Origin: Bacteroides acidifaciens | Lineage (GTDB): Bacteria > Bacteroidota > Bacteroidia > Bacteroidales > Bacteroidaceae | NCBI RefSeq assembly: GCF_903181435.1 | Contig: NZ_CAEUHO010000001.1 | Coordinates: forward strand, 1-64,000 | Direction of reading: 5' to 3' | DNA: 64,000 nucleotides | In this document: piece after piece, positions 17,254 through 25,381 of the stretch | Layout: the number at the start of each line of letters is the position of its first letter | Position numbering within the stretch: the first letter of the stretch is position 1 | Position numbers and translations under genes: made by a program | Notes under the pieces: generated by a model | What the model was told of the DNA's origin: nothing | The model's input: only the letters and a program-made list of their open reading frames with translations | Database searches by the model: none

Positions 17254-17769
17254 TTAGTTAAATAAGAATGCGTAAACTTTCTGTGTCCCTTCCCGTATCA
17301 GTCGGAGTGCCTTGCTGATGTGGTTATCCACCGTATTTACGGAAATCTGGAACTTGGCGGCTATCTCCCTGTATTTCATGCCGTCGCGTTTGTTCAGCAG
17401 GAATATCTCCCGGCAGCGTTCGGGCAAGGCATCAATGGCAGTCCACATCCGCGCTTCCCTGACCGAACGTTCCTCCGCTTCCTCATCGCTCAACGTATCT
17501 TCAAAATCGGAAGGAGAAAGATTCGGATCATATATCTCTTCTTTCTTCAGATAATCCAGACTGCGGTTGCGGGCAGTCGTATAAAGGTAGGCTTTGACAT
17601 TTTCTATCTCGGCTCCACTGATACTTAATTTCTCCCATAGGATAGAAAAACTGTCTTGTACGATGTCTTCTGCAATATCCGTGTCGTGAACATAGTGCAG
17701 TACGTACAAGCATAACGGGCGATAATAATATTTGAATGTTTCATCTATGTCTATCGTAAATTTATTCAT
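17254..17769 (-). CDS. ECF RNA polymerase sigma factor (sigma-70 family)
   Basis: 171 residues from the ATG at 17769 (MNKFTIDIDETFKYYYRPL); the earlier in-frame codons are unlikely to be translated. Region 2 (about 10-75) contains YVHDTDIAEDIVQDSFSILWEK and the -10-binding DYLKKE segment. Region 4 (about 110-165) contains LPERCREIFLLNKRDGMKYREIA and an HTH (ISVNTVDNHISKALRLI). It belongs to the Bacteroidota family paired with FecR proteins and most likely directs transcription of this same operon. It is the first gene of the leftward seven-gene unit ending at 10467. Confidence 0.88.
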   Translation of the reverse strand: MNKFTIDIDETFKYYYRPLCLYVLHYVHDTDIAEDIVQDSFSILWEKLSISGAEIENVKAYLYTTARNRSLDYLKKEEIYDPNLSPSDFEDTLSDEEAEERSVREARMWTAIDALPERCREIFLLNKRDGMKYREIAAKFQISVNTVDNHISKALRLIREGTQKVYAFLFN

Positions 17770-17983
17770 GCAAATAGGGTTATTGTTCTGTGCGTTTATA
17801 TAAAAAGACGCAAAATAAGGCAAAGTTCACTATATTAGATTGTTAAAGAAATATAACGTACCCTCCCCCCTTCCCATATACGCATAGCGGAAAATATCAC
17901 GGGGTTCCTGCACTTTCCTTTCCGTTTTTCCACATTCTTTCTTTTTTCCGTCCTATATCTATCGGAAAATAAAAAATACGTTT

Positions 17984-18267
17984 ATGGAAGAAAAGAAGTT
18001 GCGCAAGGTTTATTTGATGGTGGAGTTCGGAAAACCTTTTGCGGTAAAAAGGAGATGTATGTAGCCCTCATGGCAGAACCAACTTTTTCGCAGTTCTCCA
18101 AGTTCATGCCCGTATCCAAGAAAGACGAGGTATCGGCTATGAGAACGCTTGTCAAGGACTGCTTCATCGAAGGTGACCACGAACTGGTAAATAATAATTT
18201 CCGGTTCCTCTTCGGCTTGATGGGACAACTCACCGACTTATTATCACCCGCCAGAGCACGCTCATAA
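17984..18267 (+). pseudogene. Small conserved-looking gene with a one-base frameshift
   Basis: The ATG at 17984 opens a frame MEEKKLRKVYLMVEFGKPFAVK that meets TAG at 18062. The frame then continues in another phase from 18055 as MYVALMAEPTFSQFSKFMPV through NNFRFLFGLMGQLTDLL to a stop at 18267. Adding one A to the A5 run at 18046-18050 joins the two into a single protein of about 94 residues with smooth composition, so a single-base deletion has probably broken it. I do not recognise the family. It sits in decayed mobile DNA upstream of the sigma factor gene, on the opposite strand. Confidence 0.5.
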
Positions 18268-18290
18268 ATTAATAGAATGTTGGGCGGTAC

Positions 18291-18407
18291 GTGACGACCA
18301 GCAACATCCGGCAACAGATGATTTACACGCGTCACTACTTTCCCGGCGTCAACCAACATAAGGTGACGGACGAAGAGCCCGAACAACTTTCGGAAGAAGT
18401 ACTCTGA
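18291..18407 (+). pseudogene. Short remnant frame, possible partner of the frameshifted gene
   Basis: A 38-residue frame from a GTG reads VTTSNIRQQMIYTRHYFPG and ends EEPEQLSEEVL. It has protein-like composition, but no ribosome-binding site was seen, and the same phase continues after the stop with a few more plausible codons. It may be the end of another decayed gene. Low confidence. Confidence 0.25.
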
Positions 18408-18512
18408 CTGTACGAACAGGTGATAATAAGTCAAATAAGCTAAGAAATAATAAAAATGTTAAATCCTCATCCTTTAGAATGTACAATTAAAGACAACGAC
18501 CATATTCCTGAC

Positions 18513-18854
18513 TTATTGCTTATAAAATATTGAGAAATAATTAGTTGTAAATACATTTACTAAAATTTTCTCTTTCCGTTGAAGCCCGACAAAAGTCAAT
18601 AATGCCTCTACATCCTCCGGTTTATAGAAAATCTTGTGCTGAATTTGTGAATAAGGTAATTTACCGTTATCTCTTAGGGTTTGTAATGTCCGGGGAGAAA
18701 TATTCAATCTCAAACATACATCTTGGCTATCCATTCATGCACTAAGATTTTTGACATTGACTTTTTGACAAAGCGAATCTACTTGTTTTGTAAAAGCGTT
18801 GAATTGATTCATCATCTTTTCAAACAACTTGGTTTCAATGTAAATGACTTCCAT
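18513..18854 (-). pseudogene. Excisionase-type HTH protein with an in-frame stop
   Basis: From the ATG at 18854 the frame reads MEVIYIETKLFEKMMNQFNA and on to VKNLSA, then TGA (18735-18737, codon 40), then immediately ATG-started MDSQDVCLRLNISPRTLQT, KIFYKPEDVEALL and a stop at 18513. Relatives on Bacteroides conjugative elements read through this point with a Trp before the Met-Asp (TGG to TGA is one base). The stop separates the N-terminal helix from an intact HTH domain, and the TGA is directly abutted by an ATG, so re-initiation giving a 73-residue HTH protein is conceivable. Otherwise it is a decayed regulator. It is the second nonsense-broken HTH gene in the window. Confidence 0.7.
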
Positions 18855-19064
18855 AATAATGATATTATTTTAAGTTACACCATAATTTTGGTGCAAGATA
18901 GGGCGTATTTGTATGATTTAGGTTATAGTGTCACTTATTGTCACAAAAAGTCAGCTCTTTTCATAAAGAATGGAATTAATCAACTGGTGATGATAAGAAA
19001 TTACTCCAAAAGATAAAAAAGTGAAATAATAACAAGAAAAGTATCTTTTGTGCAGATGATTTGT

Positions 19065-19072
19065 TATTTTTG
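19065..19072 (+). promoter_or_regulatory. -7 promoter box of the AbiL-type operon
   Basis: TATTTTTG matches TAnnTTTG exactly and lies 31 bases before the ATPase start at 19104. Confidence 0.45.
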
Positions 19073-19103
19073 TAGGAAAGTTACGAAATAAAAGGATGAA
19101 TGT

Positions 19104-20291
19104 ATGATTAGAGAACTTAGTATAGAAAATTTCATGTCAATACGAAAAGAGCAGGTGTTATCTTTCGAGGCTACCAAAGACAAGACCTCTCATGAGTTAT
19201 TGACTGTCGAAATCAAACCAGGGATGCGGTTAAATCGTATGCTTATACTTTATGGAGCTAATGCTTCTGGAAAAAGTAATATTCTCTATGCTTATGAAAC
19301 AATATGGAGAGTGTTGATGTTTCCCTATACTAATAAGCTGCAGGCCATACCTTTTTACCCGTTTGCTTTGGATAAAGATAAAAATACCCGATTGTCCGTA
19401 TCCTTTTATATAGGACAAGTACGATACGACTATTCAGTGGAGTATAATAACCGCTATATCATTTCTGAGAAAATGGAATATGCTCCTAATGGAGTATTAT
19501 CTTTATTTTATAGTCGGAAGTTTGTCCATGAAGATGTAGTACCGGATATTGAATTTGGTCGTACAGTCGGTTTGCATTTGAAAAGTAAGAAAACAATTGT
19601 AGACAATACTTTGAATAACCATACTGTACTGTCTACTTTCGCAAAAGTATCTTTAAATGAAGATGCAAAGATATTCCGTGATACCTATAACTGGATTGTT
19701 CGGTATGTGCATGGCATGAAGGGAAATAGTCTTTTGGATATTGCCCAGCAGTTGATTGATAATAAAGAGAAGAAAGATTATTTTATATCTGCTATGCGAA
19801 AGGCTGATTTTAATATTTCTAATATAAGTATTGACAATGAAGCAAGAATGCAAAGTGGCAAAGATGTGTTTTTTACTCATCACACCATAGACGGATCTGA
19901 TTTTACTTTATCTTCTATTGACCAATCATTGGGGACATTACGCTATTTTCAGCTACAGGAATGTATGTTCAATATGTTACGTGAAGATCATATATATAGT
20001 TTTGATGAAATAGAAAGTAATTTGCATTATGATCTTTTGCTCCATTTTCTGACGACTTTTATGATGAATACAGCCAATTCGCAAATACTGTTCACGACAC
20101 AAGACCAGCAGTTATTGGATGAAGAATTTATACGTCGAGATATGGTTTGGTTTACTGAGAAATCAAAGGAAGATGCCTCTACTGAACTTTATTGTGCTTC
20201 TGAGTTTGGATTGCACAAAAATCTATCTCTTTATAAGGCATATAGAACAGGAAAACTTGGTGCAAAACCGGAATTAGGTTCCATTTTTTAA
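19104..20291 (+). CDS. AbiL/RloA-type AAA ATPase (phage defence)
   Basis: 395 residues of the OLD/RecF-like ABC-type ATPase group. The N-terminus (IRELSIENFMSIRKEQVLSF) and Walker A GANASGKS (51-58) are followed by a central helical insert. A signature-type region (LSSIDQSLGTLRYFQL) and Walker B with catalytic Glu, YSFDEIESNLH (D301, E302), follow near the C-terminus. It is paired with an RloB gene 9 bp downstream; this pairing defines the AbiL-type abortive-infection system. The ATPase is thought to sense phage infection and control its TOPRIM partner. Both genes are noticeably more AT-rich than the neighbouring tra genes, as expected for recently moved defence cargo. Both look intact. Confidence 0.75.
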   Translation: MIRELSIENFMSIRKEQVLSFEATKDKTSHELLTVEIKPGMRLNRMLILYGANASGKSNILYAYETIWRVLMFPYTNKLQAIPFYPFALDKDKNTRLSVSFYIGQVRYDYSVEYNNRYIISEKMEYAPNGVLSLFYSRKFVHEDVVPDIEFGRTVGLHLKSKKTIVDNTLNNHTVLSTFAKVSLNEDAKIFRDTYNWIVRYVHGMKGNSLLDIAQQLIDNKEKKDYFISAMRKADFNISNISIDNEARMQSGKDVFFTHHTIDGSDFTLSSIDQSLGTLRYFQLQECMFNMLREDHIYSFDEIESNLHYDLLLHFLTTFMMNTANSQILFTTQDQQLLDEEFIRRDMVWFTEKSKEDASTELYCASEFGLHKNLSLYKAYRTGKLGAKPELGSIF

Positions 20292-20300
20292 GGAAGTGAT

Positions 20301-20918
20301 ATGAAAACGCGGAAAACAAAAACAACAATAGCTGTTATTGGTGAAGGGCCGACTGAAAAGTATTATTTGAAGTCATTAGAAGGTGTTATTCATGCACAAG
20401 TGAAACCAGTTGTTCCCAACCATGCCACTAGCATGGCTGAATTGGAACGTCGAATAGAACAATGCATCGATGACGGATATAATATGATATTCTGTCTAAT
20501 TGATATGGATAATAAGAAAGAAGGGCGTAATCGAGAGAACTATTTAAGACTAAAAACAAAATATCATCAAAAAACGATCATCAAGAAGCGGCAAGGAACA
20601 GAAAGTCTAATACGTTTTTTTGAGAACGAGCGCTGTTTGGAAATATGGTTCTTATATCATTTCAAATATACGACTCAACAATTCAATAACTCAAATGAAT
20701 TGGCGAAAGAATTGGAGCGAATTTGTAGTTATGAAAAGACCGAGGACTTTTTGAGCAGAAAATGCAAAGGCTTACATAATTTCTTGCTTGCTAATGGAGG
20801 AGATCTTGATAAAGCAATTGAAAATTCAGAAAAATCTATATTATCTAAATCAAAGGAGGGACGTGAACATACTTATAGCGAAATGGCAGATTTCTTTTAT
20901 GAGGTAATGAAGAAATAG
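20301..20918 (+). CDS. RloB-family TOPRIM-like protein (AbiL effector)
   Basis: 205 residues. The N-terminus AVIGEGPTEKYYL carries the Glu of a TOPRIM-like core (E15), and FCLIDMDNKK (D68, D70) gives the Asp-x-Asp metal-binding pair. The mid region has ERCLEIWFLYHF, a hallmark of RloB proteins. RloB/AbiLii is the presumed nuclease effector of the pair. It follows its ATPase after 9 bp and is certainly co-transcribed with it. Nuclease activity is inferred from the fold. No terminator hairpin is obvious after it. Confidence 0.75.
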   Translation: MKTRKTKTTIAVIGEGPTEKYYLKSLEGVIHAQVKPVVPNHATSMAELERRIEQCIDDGYNMIFCLIDMDNKKEGRNRENYLRLKTKYHQKTIIKKRQGTESLIRFFENERCLEIWFLYHFKYTTQQFNNSNELAKELERICSYEKTEDFLSRKCKGLHNFLLANGGDLDKAIENSEKSILSKSKEGREHTYSEMADFFYEVMKK

Positions 20919-21020
20919 TCAGATTTAAGGGGTTAATTACTTGTTTTGAATGCCCGCTTTGATAAAGGGAAATAATCAACCTGAATCATAGAAGCCGGTC
21001 ATGTCTTCTTTTTTAAAGGG

Positions 21021-21154
21021 TTATACACTACGTTTCAAAAACTCGCCATGCCCGGGATCAACCGGAGTCAAAGAAATCTCTCATGCTTTTTCGTTTTAAA
21101 AATTATACACTTCATTTTAAAGGCTCACAGCACCCGGATCAACCGGAATCAAAA
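21021..21154. repeat. Two imperfect copies of a 52-bp repeat
   Basis: Copies at 21021-21072 and 21103-21154 share TTATACACTwC, TTTyAAA, CTC and GGATCAACCGGArTCAAA, with about 75-80% identity by eye. Read leftwards both could encode a PVDPG-containing end. They lie where the tra operon breaks off after its third gene, so they may mark a recombination scar or duplicated gene ends. Confidence 0.4.
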
Positions 21155-21183
21155 TATGGTCTCATATTCATTGTTTTTTCTAT

Positions 21184-21936
21184 TTATTCAGGCACATACT
21201 CGGTTATATCAAATTCCCGGAGAATGTCGTCCTTGTTTTTTCCTGTCAATAAATGGGGTTCGCCCTTATCCACATACAAGCGCATATACCGTTTCAGTCT
21301 ATCGCTGCTTCCCAGGACACTCGCTTGCAGGACCCTTTCCATGTTTGTGCCTTCCAGCTTTCGGAAGGTCTGCCGGGCTTGTTCCTGTTCCGTTTCCGTA
21401 GGCCCGTCCGATGTCATCACTTTCTCAATCATGTCCAAATCGTCAAAGGTGACACCGGTTGCCCGGTGGGGATTGCTCCGCTGTACGTATCCCGTAATCT
21501 CATAGCGCTCGGGTATCTCTTCTTTTTCTTCACCGGAAGAGGGGGAAGCCTCCTGCATATAGTCGGTTCCAGGATAATTCAGCCTTTGAAAAGGAACCGG
21601 AACTTCAGGGAATTTCGTATGCTTGTCAAGGGGCTCGTGCGCCCGGAGAACCGGCCCTGTTTCCTTTTCGGGAGTAAAGTTACCACTCTTATCCATGCCC
21701 GGTTCAAGCTGTCCGTTATTGTCATCTATTGTCAGTGGTTGTCGCATCCGATACCGGCTTTTGCCTATGATCTCCACCCCGGATACGGGGATTTCCGGAT
21801 GATTTGTGGCAGGCGCGGCCGGACGTTCCTTCCTGTCTTTCCTGCCTCTCCATGTGAAAATGCCGCCCGTATGGACATACTTTTCAATACTCAGGTAAGA
21901 GGCATAAAGGAACAGGATAATAAAAAGGTATTCCAT
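21184..21936 (-). CDS. Conjugal transfer protein, DUF4122
   Basis: 250 residues. An N-terminal membrane helix (MEYLFIILFLYASYLSI) is followed by a long polar Pro/Glu-rich region and a conserved C-terminal domain beginning near RYEITGYVQRSNPHRATGVTFDDLD and ending LLTGKNKDDILREFDI. This is the DUF4122 protein found third in tra operons of CTnDOT-like elements. It starts 4 bp after the DUF3408 gene. No traE/DUF4134 gene follows; the operon stops here, so conjugation functions are lost. Confidence 0.7.
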   Translation of the reverse strand: MEYLFIILFLYASYLSIEKYVHTGGIFTWRGRKDRKERPAAPATNHPEIPVSGVEIIGKSRYRMRQPLTIDDNNGQLEPGMDKSGNFTPEKETGPVLRAHEPLDKHTKFPEVPVPFQRLNYPGTDYMQEASPSSGEEKEEIPERYEITGYVQRSNPHRATGVTFDDLDMIEKVMTSDGPTETEQEQARQTFRKLEGTNMERVLQASVLGSSDRLKRYMRLYVDKGEPHLLTGKNKDDILREFDITEYVPE

Positions 21937-21940
21937 GTCC

Positions 21941-22354
21941 TTATGATTTTAGCGATTGGTAATATTTTTCCAGCACGGCGTTTATCAATTCGCCGTTCTC
22001 TTCGAAATGATGCGCCAGTACCTGGTTCACAAAACCGGCTACGGTCACTTCCCCACGCCCGACCGCCCATACCAGGGAAGAGATACGGCGGTGCAGCCCG
22101 GCATCAATATGTAATGATTTACGGGATTTGGATCTGGTCGTATTCAGGAAGGACGCCCTGTAAGCATTGATGTCCCCGGTGGTAAAGACCGGAGCTTCAC
22201 TGCTCCCGGCAATCTCCTCTTCCGTATCCTCCGGTTTCCGGGACGCAGCCGTTGCAGGGGATTCCGGCCGTATCGTCCCTTTCCGGGCTACAATATCTAA
22301 TATAGCCTTCTCATCGATACTCCGGGGATCAAACTTCTTCTTTCCGCTATCCAT
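21941..22354 (-). CDS. Conjugal transfer protein, DUF3408
   Basis: 137 residues from the ATG at 22354 (MDSGKKKFDPRS). The N-terminal half is polar and disordered. The C-terminal domain (about 80-137) reads KSLHIDAGLHRRISSLVWAVGRGEVTVAGFV as in DUF3408, a ribbon-helix-helix-like DNA-binding domain that partners the ParA protein of CTnDOT-type elements (TraB position). It starts 11 bp after the ParA stop. Confidence 0.75.
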   Translation of the reverse strand: MDSGKKKFDPRSIDEKAILDIVARKGTIRPESPATAASRKPEDTEEEIAGSSEAPVFTTGDINAYRASFLNTTRSKSRKSLHIDAGLHRRISSLVWAVGRGEVTVAGFVNQVLAHHFEENGELINAVLEKYYQSLKS

Positions 22355-22365
22355 GGTTCCTCTTG

Positions 22366-23145
22366 TTATAAGGAATGACAATCATCCAGATGCGTCACGG
22401 CACATAACTCGTCTATCAGTTCACAGAGGCCCGAACCTTTTATCTGGCGGTTGTCGGGAGGGAACAGCGTGGAACGGAAGATACTGTTCTTCAGAGGGCT
22501 CAACTCTTTGTTATAGCGTTTGGTATCCGGTATCCGTGATTCCAGCAGGTGCAACCCCGCTTTTTGTATGACACGGTTCCAGGACTCGTAAGTCTCCTGC
22601 CGTTCACGTTTGTCTATCATGTTCCAGAAAAGATAGATACCTTTCAGGTTACAGTTGTGCCTGGCGATCAGTTCTTCCTCCACCACCTCGGCAAACTGGA
22701 GGGAACTCTGCATGACGACATTGTCCGCCTTTAAAGGGATGAAGATGTAATCTATCGCTGAAATAGTATGGACAACCCCTTCGCTGCGGAGGGTTCCCGG
22801 AAGATCGAACAGTACGACATCAAAGACGACATCCTGCTCTTCGATGTAGCGGTGCAGGTCTTCTATCGCTTTCTCCGGATTGCTTTTGATTACCGGATAG
22901 GAGCGTTTCCGGATTTGTTCATGCTGTCGGTAAAGGGATACTTTGAGAAAATCGCTTTCCTGTACGCTTTCTATGTCCCGGTCACGCATCCGGGAGATGC
23001 TGTGCTGGGGGGAGTCGCAATCCACGACACCCACCCTCAGGCCTTTCCGGTAGTGAAGGATACTGGCTGCCAGAACAGTGAAGGCAGACTTTCCGATTCC
23101 TCCTTTCTGGCTGGCAAAGGCAATCAATAACGGTTCTTTTTTCAT
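22366..23145 (-). CDS. ParA-family ATPase (TraA-like)
   Basis: 259 residues. Deviant Walker A QKGGIGKS (residues 13-20), a switch region VVDCDSPQHS and Walker B-type VVLFDLPG define the ParA/MinD family. It is the first gene of tra operons in CTnDOT-like conjugative transposons, where it is called TraA and is linked to DUF3408. Here the set is ParA, DUF3408 and DUF4122 and then stops. It may still serve in partition or regulation, but with the mating apparatus gone it is probably a leftover. Confidence 0.8.
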   Translation of the reverse strand: MKKEPLLIAFASQKGGIGKSAFTVLAASILHYRKGLRVGVVDCDSPQHSISRMRDRDIESVQESDFLKVSLYRQHEQIRKRSYPVIKSNPEKAIEDLHRYIEEQDVVFDVVLFDLPGTLRSEGVVHTISAIDYIFIPLKADNVVMQSSLQFAEVVEEELIARHNCNLKGIYLFWNMIDKRERQETYESWNRVIQKAGLHLLESRIPDTKRYNKELSPLKNSIFRSTLFPPDNRQIKGSGLCELIDELCAVTHLDDCHSL

Positions 23146-23536
23146 ACGCTTTTTTTATAATCAGATAAAAATATAATGCTGTAAAACTGTAATGCTTATA
23201 ACTGTATATCCGTTCTACACTGCAAAAGAAAGGAATGCCGGGAAGAGATGAAATACCCTGTCACGGATAGTCATAGATAGTCAGGAATTGGCATTTTAAG
23301 TTTTAAATATTTTGGAGACAATATAGTTTTACGCAAAGTATAGACACGAGATTATCTAAAAGCATTTTTTGAGTTCCACAGAAAAATAGATTATAATGGA
23401 GAAAGTTGTTCTATATAATAGAACGAATATCAAGTATTCTTTGCATATATTCATTTTTATAGCGAGTTTTGTATGGTCAAAGTACATTTTGTGAGATAAG
23501 TAATGGAGTAATTGTTTTTTTTAATAATGTAGATAA
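23146..23536. other. Upstream region of the ParA operon with CTGTA-type repeats
   Basis: Starts with closely spaced CTGTAAAA, CTGTAATG and CTGTATAT units (about 23179-23212). The same style of unit recurs at about 25405-25450, on the far side of the kinase and phosphodiesterase genes. The rest is AT-rich and without a reading frame. The recurrence suggests one original upstream region split by an insertion. Confidence 0.35.
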
Positions 23537-24820
23537 ATGAAAATAGGTGATATAATTAATGGATATAAAGTTGTGGACTATGTAGGTGCCGGAGGAATGG
23601 GAACCGTATATCATGTTAGTAAAGAAGGAAAAGATTATGCATTAAAAAATTGTAGAACTGATGATAAGGAGTTAGTTTTAAGATTTAAACGGGAAGTGAG
23701 GTTGATGAAATCAATTAACGATTCCAATGTACTCAATGTGATTGATGAGGACTTAGATGCCATTCCACCATATTTCATTATGAACTTGTGTGATAAGTCA
23801 TTAGAAGATATTGTTGAATTAGGAATAACGGAAGAGGAGCGATTTGATTATGTTATACAATTATGTTCTGGTATTAAAGTATTGCATGACAAAGGAATAA
23901 TACATCGAGATATTAAGCCGAGTAACGCTTTATTACAAGGGAAACTTCTTAAAGTCTCTGACCTTGGGCTGGGAAAATTTATAGTACGTGATTCAGCGAC
24001 CTTAACTCCTACTAACGATAAAACAATGGGAACTTATGATTATATTTCTCCAGAAATCTATAATAATGGAGAAGGGAGAAATGCAGATAAAAGGAGTGAT
24101 ATATATTCTATTGGCAAGTTGATTTACTATGTTTTTTCAGAAGGAGAAAGCCCGCTTCATGTAAATGCAGCAAAGGTAAAAACTGATATTTTCCCAATCA
24201 TAAATAAATGTACAAAGATATCACCTGATGATCGTTACCAAGATGTATCTGAGATTATTAATGAGCTAAATATATGTCAGAAGTCAAGAGAAATTATAAT
24301 ATCTTTTGCGGACATGATTTCAGCTCACAAAACTGGAATAAATGATTCAAACTTTGCAGAACAGGTTTATCGATATCTACTGACTCTGCAAGATGATTTA
24401 GGAGTTTTAATTAAAGACTTACGAATTTTAAAAAGTGATGGGTTTAAGTTAGTACTTAGATATAAGCGGGAAGAAGTCAGTAATCTCATTAATTTATTAT
24501 TAACTACACACAAAAATGATGAAAAATATTGGATTCAATTTGAAGATATTGATATTTTAGTGGATAGAGCTCGTTTGTTGATGCAAACAACGAAAATTTT
24601 ACAAGAGAAGCAGGACCTATTAGAATTTTCTATAAAACTATCTATTGAATATAATCGTTGGCCAGCTATGAGTGTTGTTGTAAATATGTTACATGATTTG
24701 TCAGAGCAAGAAATAAAAGCGATGGCTCTATTTTTTACTACACATAAAGGCGATATTAACCAAATAAAGGATGATGTTATGAATACAATACCGGAAGCTA
24801 TAAAAACATTTATACGCTAA
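23537..24820 (+). CDS. Hanks-type serine/threonine protein kinase
   Basis: 427 residues. The kinase domain (about 10-260) has every catalytic motif: glycine loop GAGGMGTVY (17-25), K37, E53 of helix C, HRDIKPSN (123-130, D125 and N130), DLG in place of DFG (D142) and SPE in place of APE. Residues 261-427 form a soluble all-helical region I cannot assign. There is no membrane helix and no PASTA repeats, so this is a cytoplasmic kinase unlike the PknB cell-wall type. Such stand-alone kinases occur in phage-defence and toxin-like settings. It is AT-rich, has its own upstream region and sits inside the broken conjugative element, so it was probably acquired. Its target is unknown. Confidence 0.8.
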   Translation: MKIGDIINGYKVVDYVGAGGMGTVYHVSKEGKDYALKNCRTDDKELVLRFKREVRLMKSINDSNVLNVIDEDLDAIPPYFIMNLCDKSLEDIVELGITEEERFDYVIQLCSGIKVLHDKGIIHRDIKPSNALLQGKLLKVSDLGLGKFIVRDSATLTPTNDKTMGTYDYISPEIYNNGEGRNADKRSDIYSIGKLIYYVFSEGESPLHVNAAKVKTDIFPIINKCTKISPDDRYQDVSEIINELNICQKSREIIISFADMISAHKTGINDSNFAEQVYRYLLTLQDDLGVLIKDLRILKSDGFKLVLRYKREEVSNLINLLLTTHKNDEKYWIQFEDIDILVDRARLLMQTTKILQEKQDLLEFSIKLSIEYNRWPAMSVVVNMLHDLSEQEIKAMALFFTTHKGDINQIKDDVMNTIPEAIKTFIR

Positions 24821-24851
24821 TATATTATAATTTCAAATCAAAGAAAATATA

Positions 24852-25381
24852 ATGAAATATCTGATTGTGTCCGACATACACGGCTCGTGGAACAAGTGCT
24901 GGCATTTTACAGAGAGCAGCAGTGCGGAATGCTTTGCATTTTGGGAGATATCCTGAATTATGGTCCCCGCAACGGGATACCCCAAGGACTGGATCCGCAA
25001 GGGATCGCAGAACGCCTCAATGCGATGGTCGGCGAGACTGTCGCCATCCGTGGAAACTGTGATTCGGAGGTGGACCAGATGCTGTTTGACTTTCCCATCC
25101 TGTCCGATTATACCCTGCTGGTGGATAATGGAAAACGTTTCTTTCTCACTCACGGACATATCTATAATGAGAACAGACTGCCGAAGGGAAGGGTCGACTG
25201 CCTTTTTTATGGTCACACACACCAGTGGAAACTTGAACGTACAGAGCGCACAGTAATCTGTAATACTGGCTCCATAACCTTCCCGAAGGATGGGAACGTG
25301 CCGACATTCGCTGTTTACTATGACGGTACGGTATCTGTCCACCGGCTGGACGGCAGTAGGCTGAAAGAACTTTCTCTCTGA
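24852..25381 (+). pseudogene. YfcE-like metallophosphodiesterase broken by a small deletion
   Basis: The ATG at 24852 starts MKYLIVSDIHGS, a calcineurin-type first motif (Asp-x-His), but after 12 codons the frame is wrong and soon stops. From 24887 another phase carries the rest: LEQVLAFY-like start, LGDILNYGPR (second motif), RGNCDSEVD (Gly-Asn motif), FLTHGH and YGHTHQWK (last His motif), ending at 25381. Family members have about ten bases more (a Leu-Pro-Ala-Leu segment) at the junction near 24887, so a deletion of that size explains the shift. YfcE enzymes hydrolyse phosphodiesters with Mn. The gene is dead unless translation restarts at the GTG at 24887, which would lack the first metal ligands. 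Confidence 0.7.

Noticed and set aside
10467..17769. Sus-type glycan PUL for the left operon
   Set aside because: There is no SusD homologue and no glycoside hydrolase; the receptor has an STN domain and a DUF4249 partner, so a glycan role is not supported.
19104..20918. PARIS (AriA/AriB) system
   Set aside because: ATPase plus TOPRIM-like order is similar, but the second gene has the RloB motif set (GEGPTE, IDMDNKK, EIWFLYHF), which fits AbiL/RloAB better.
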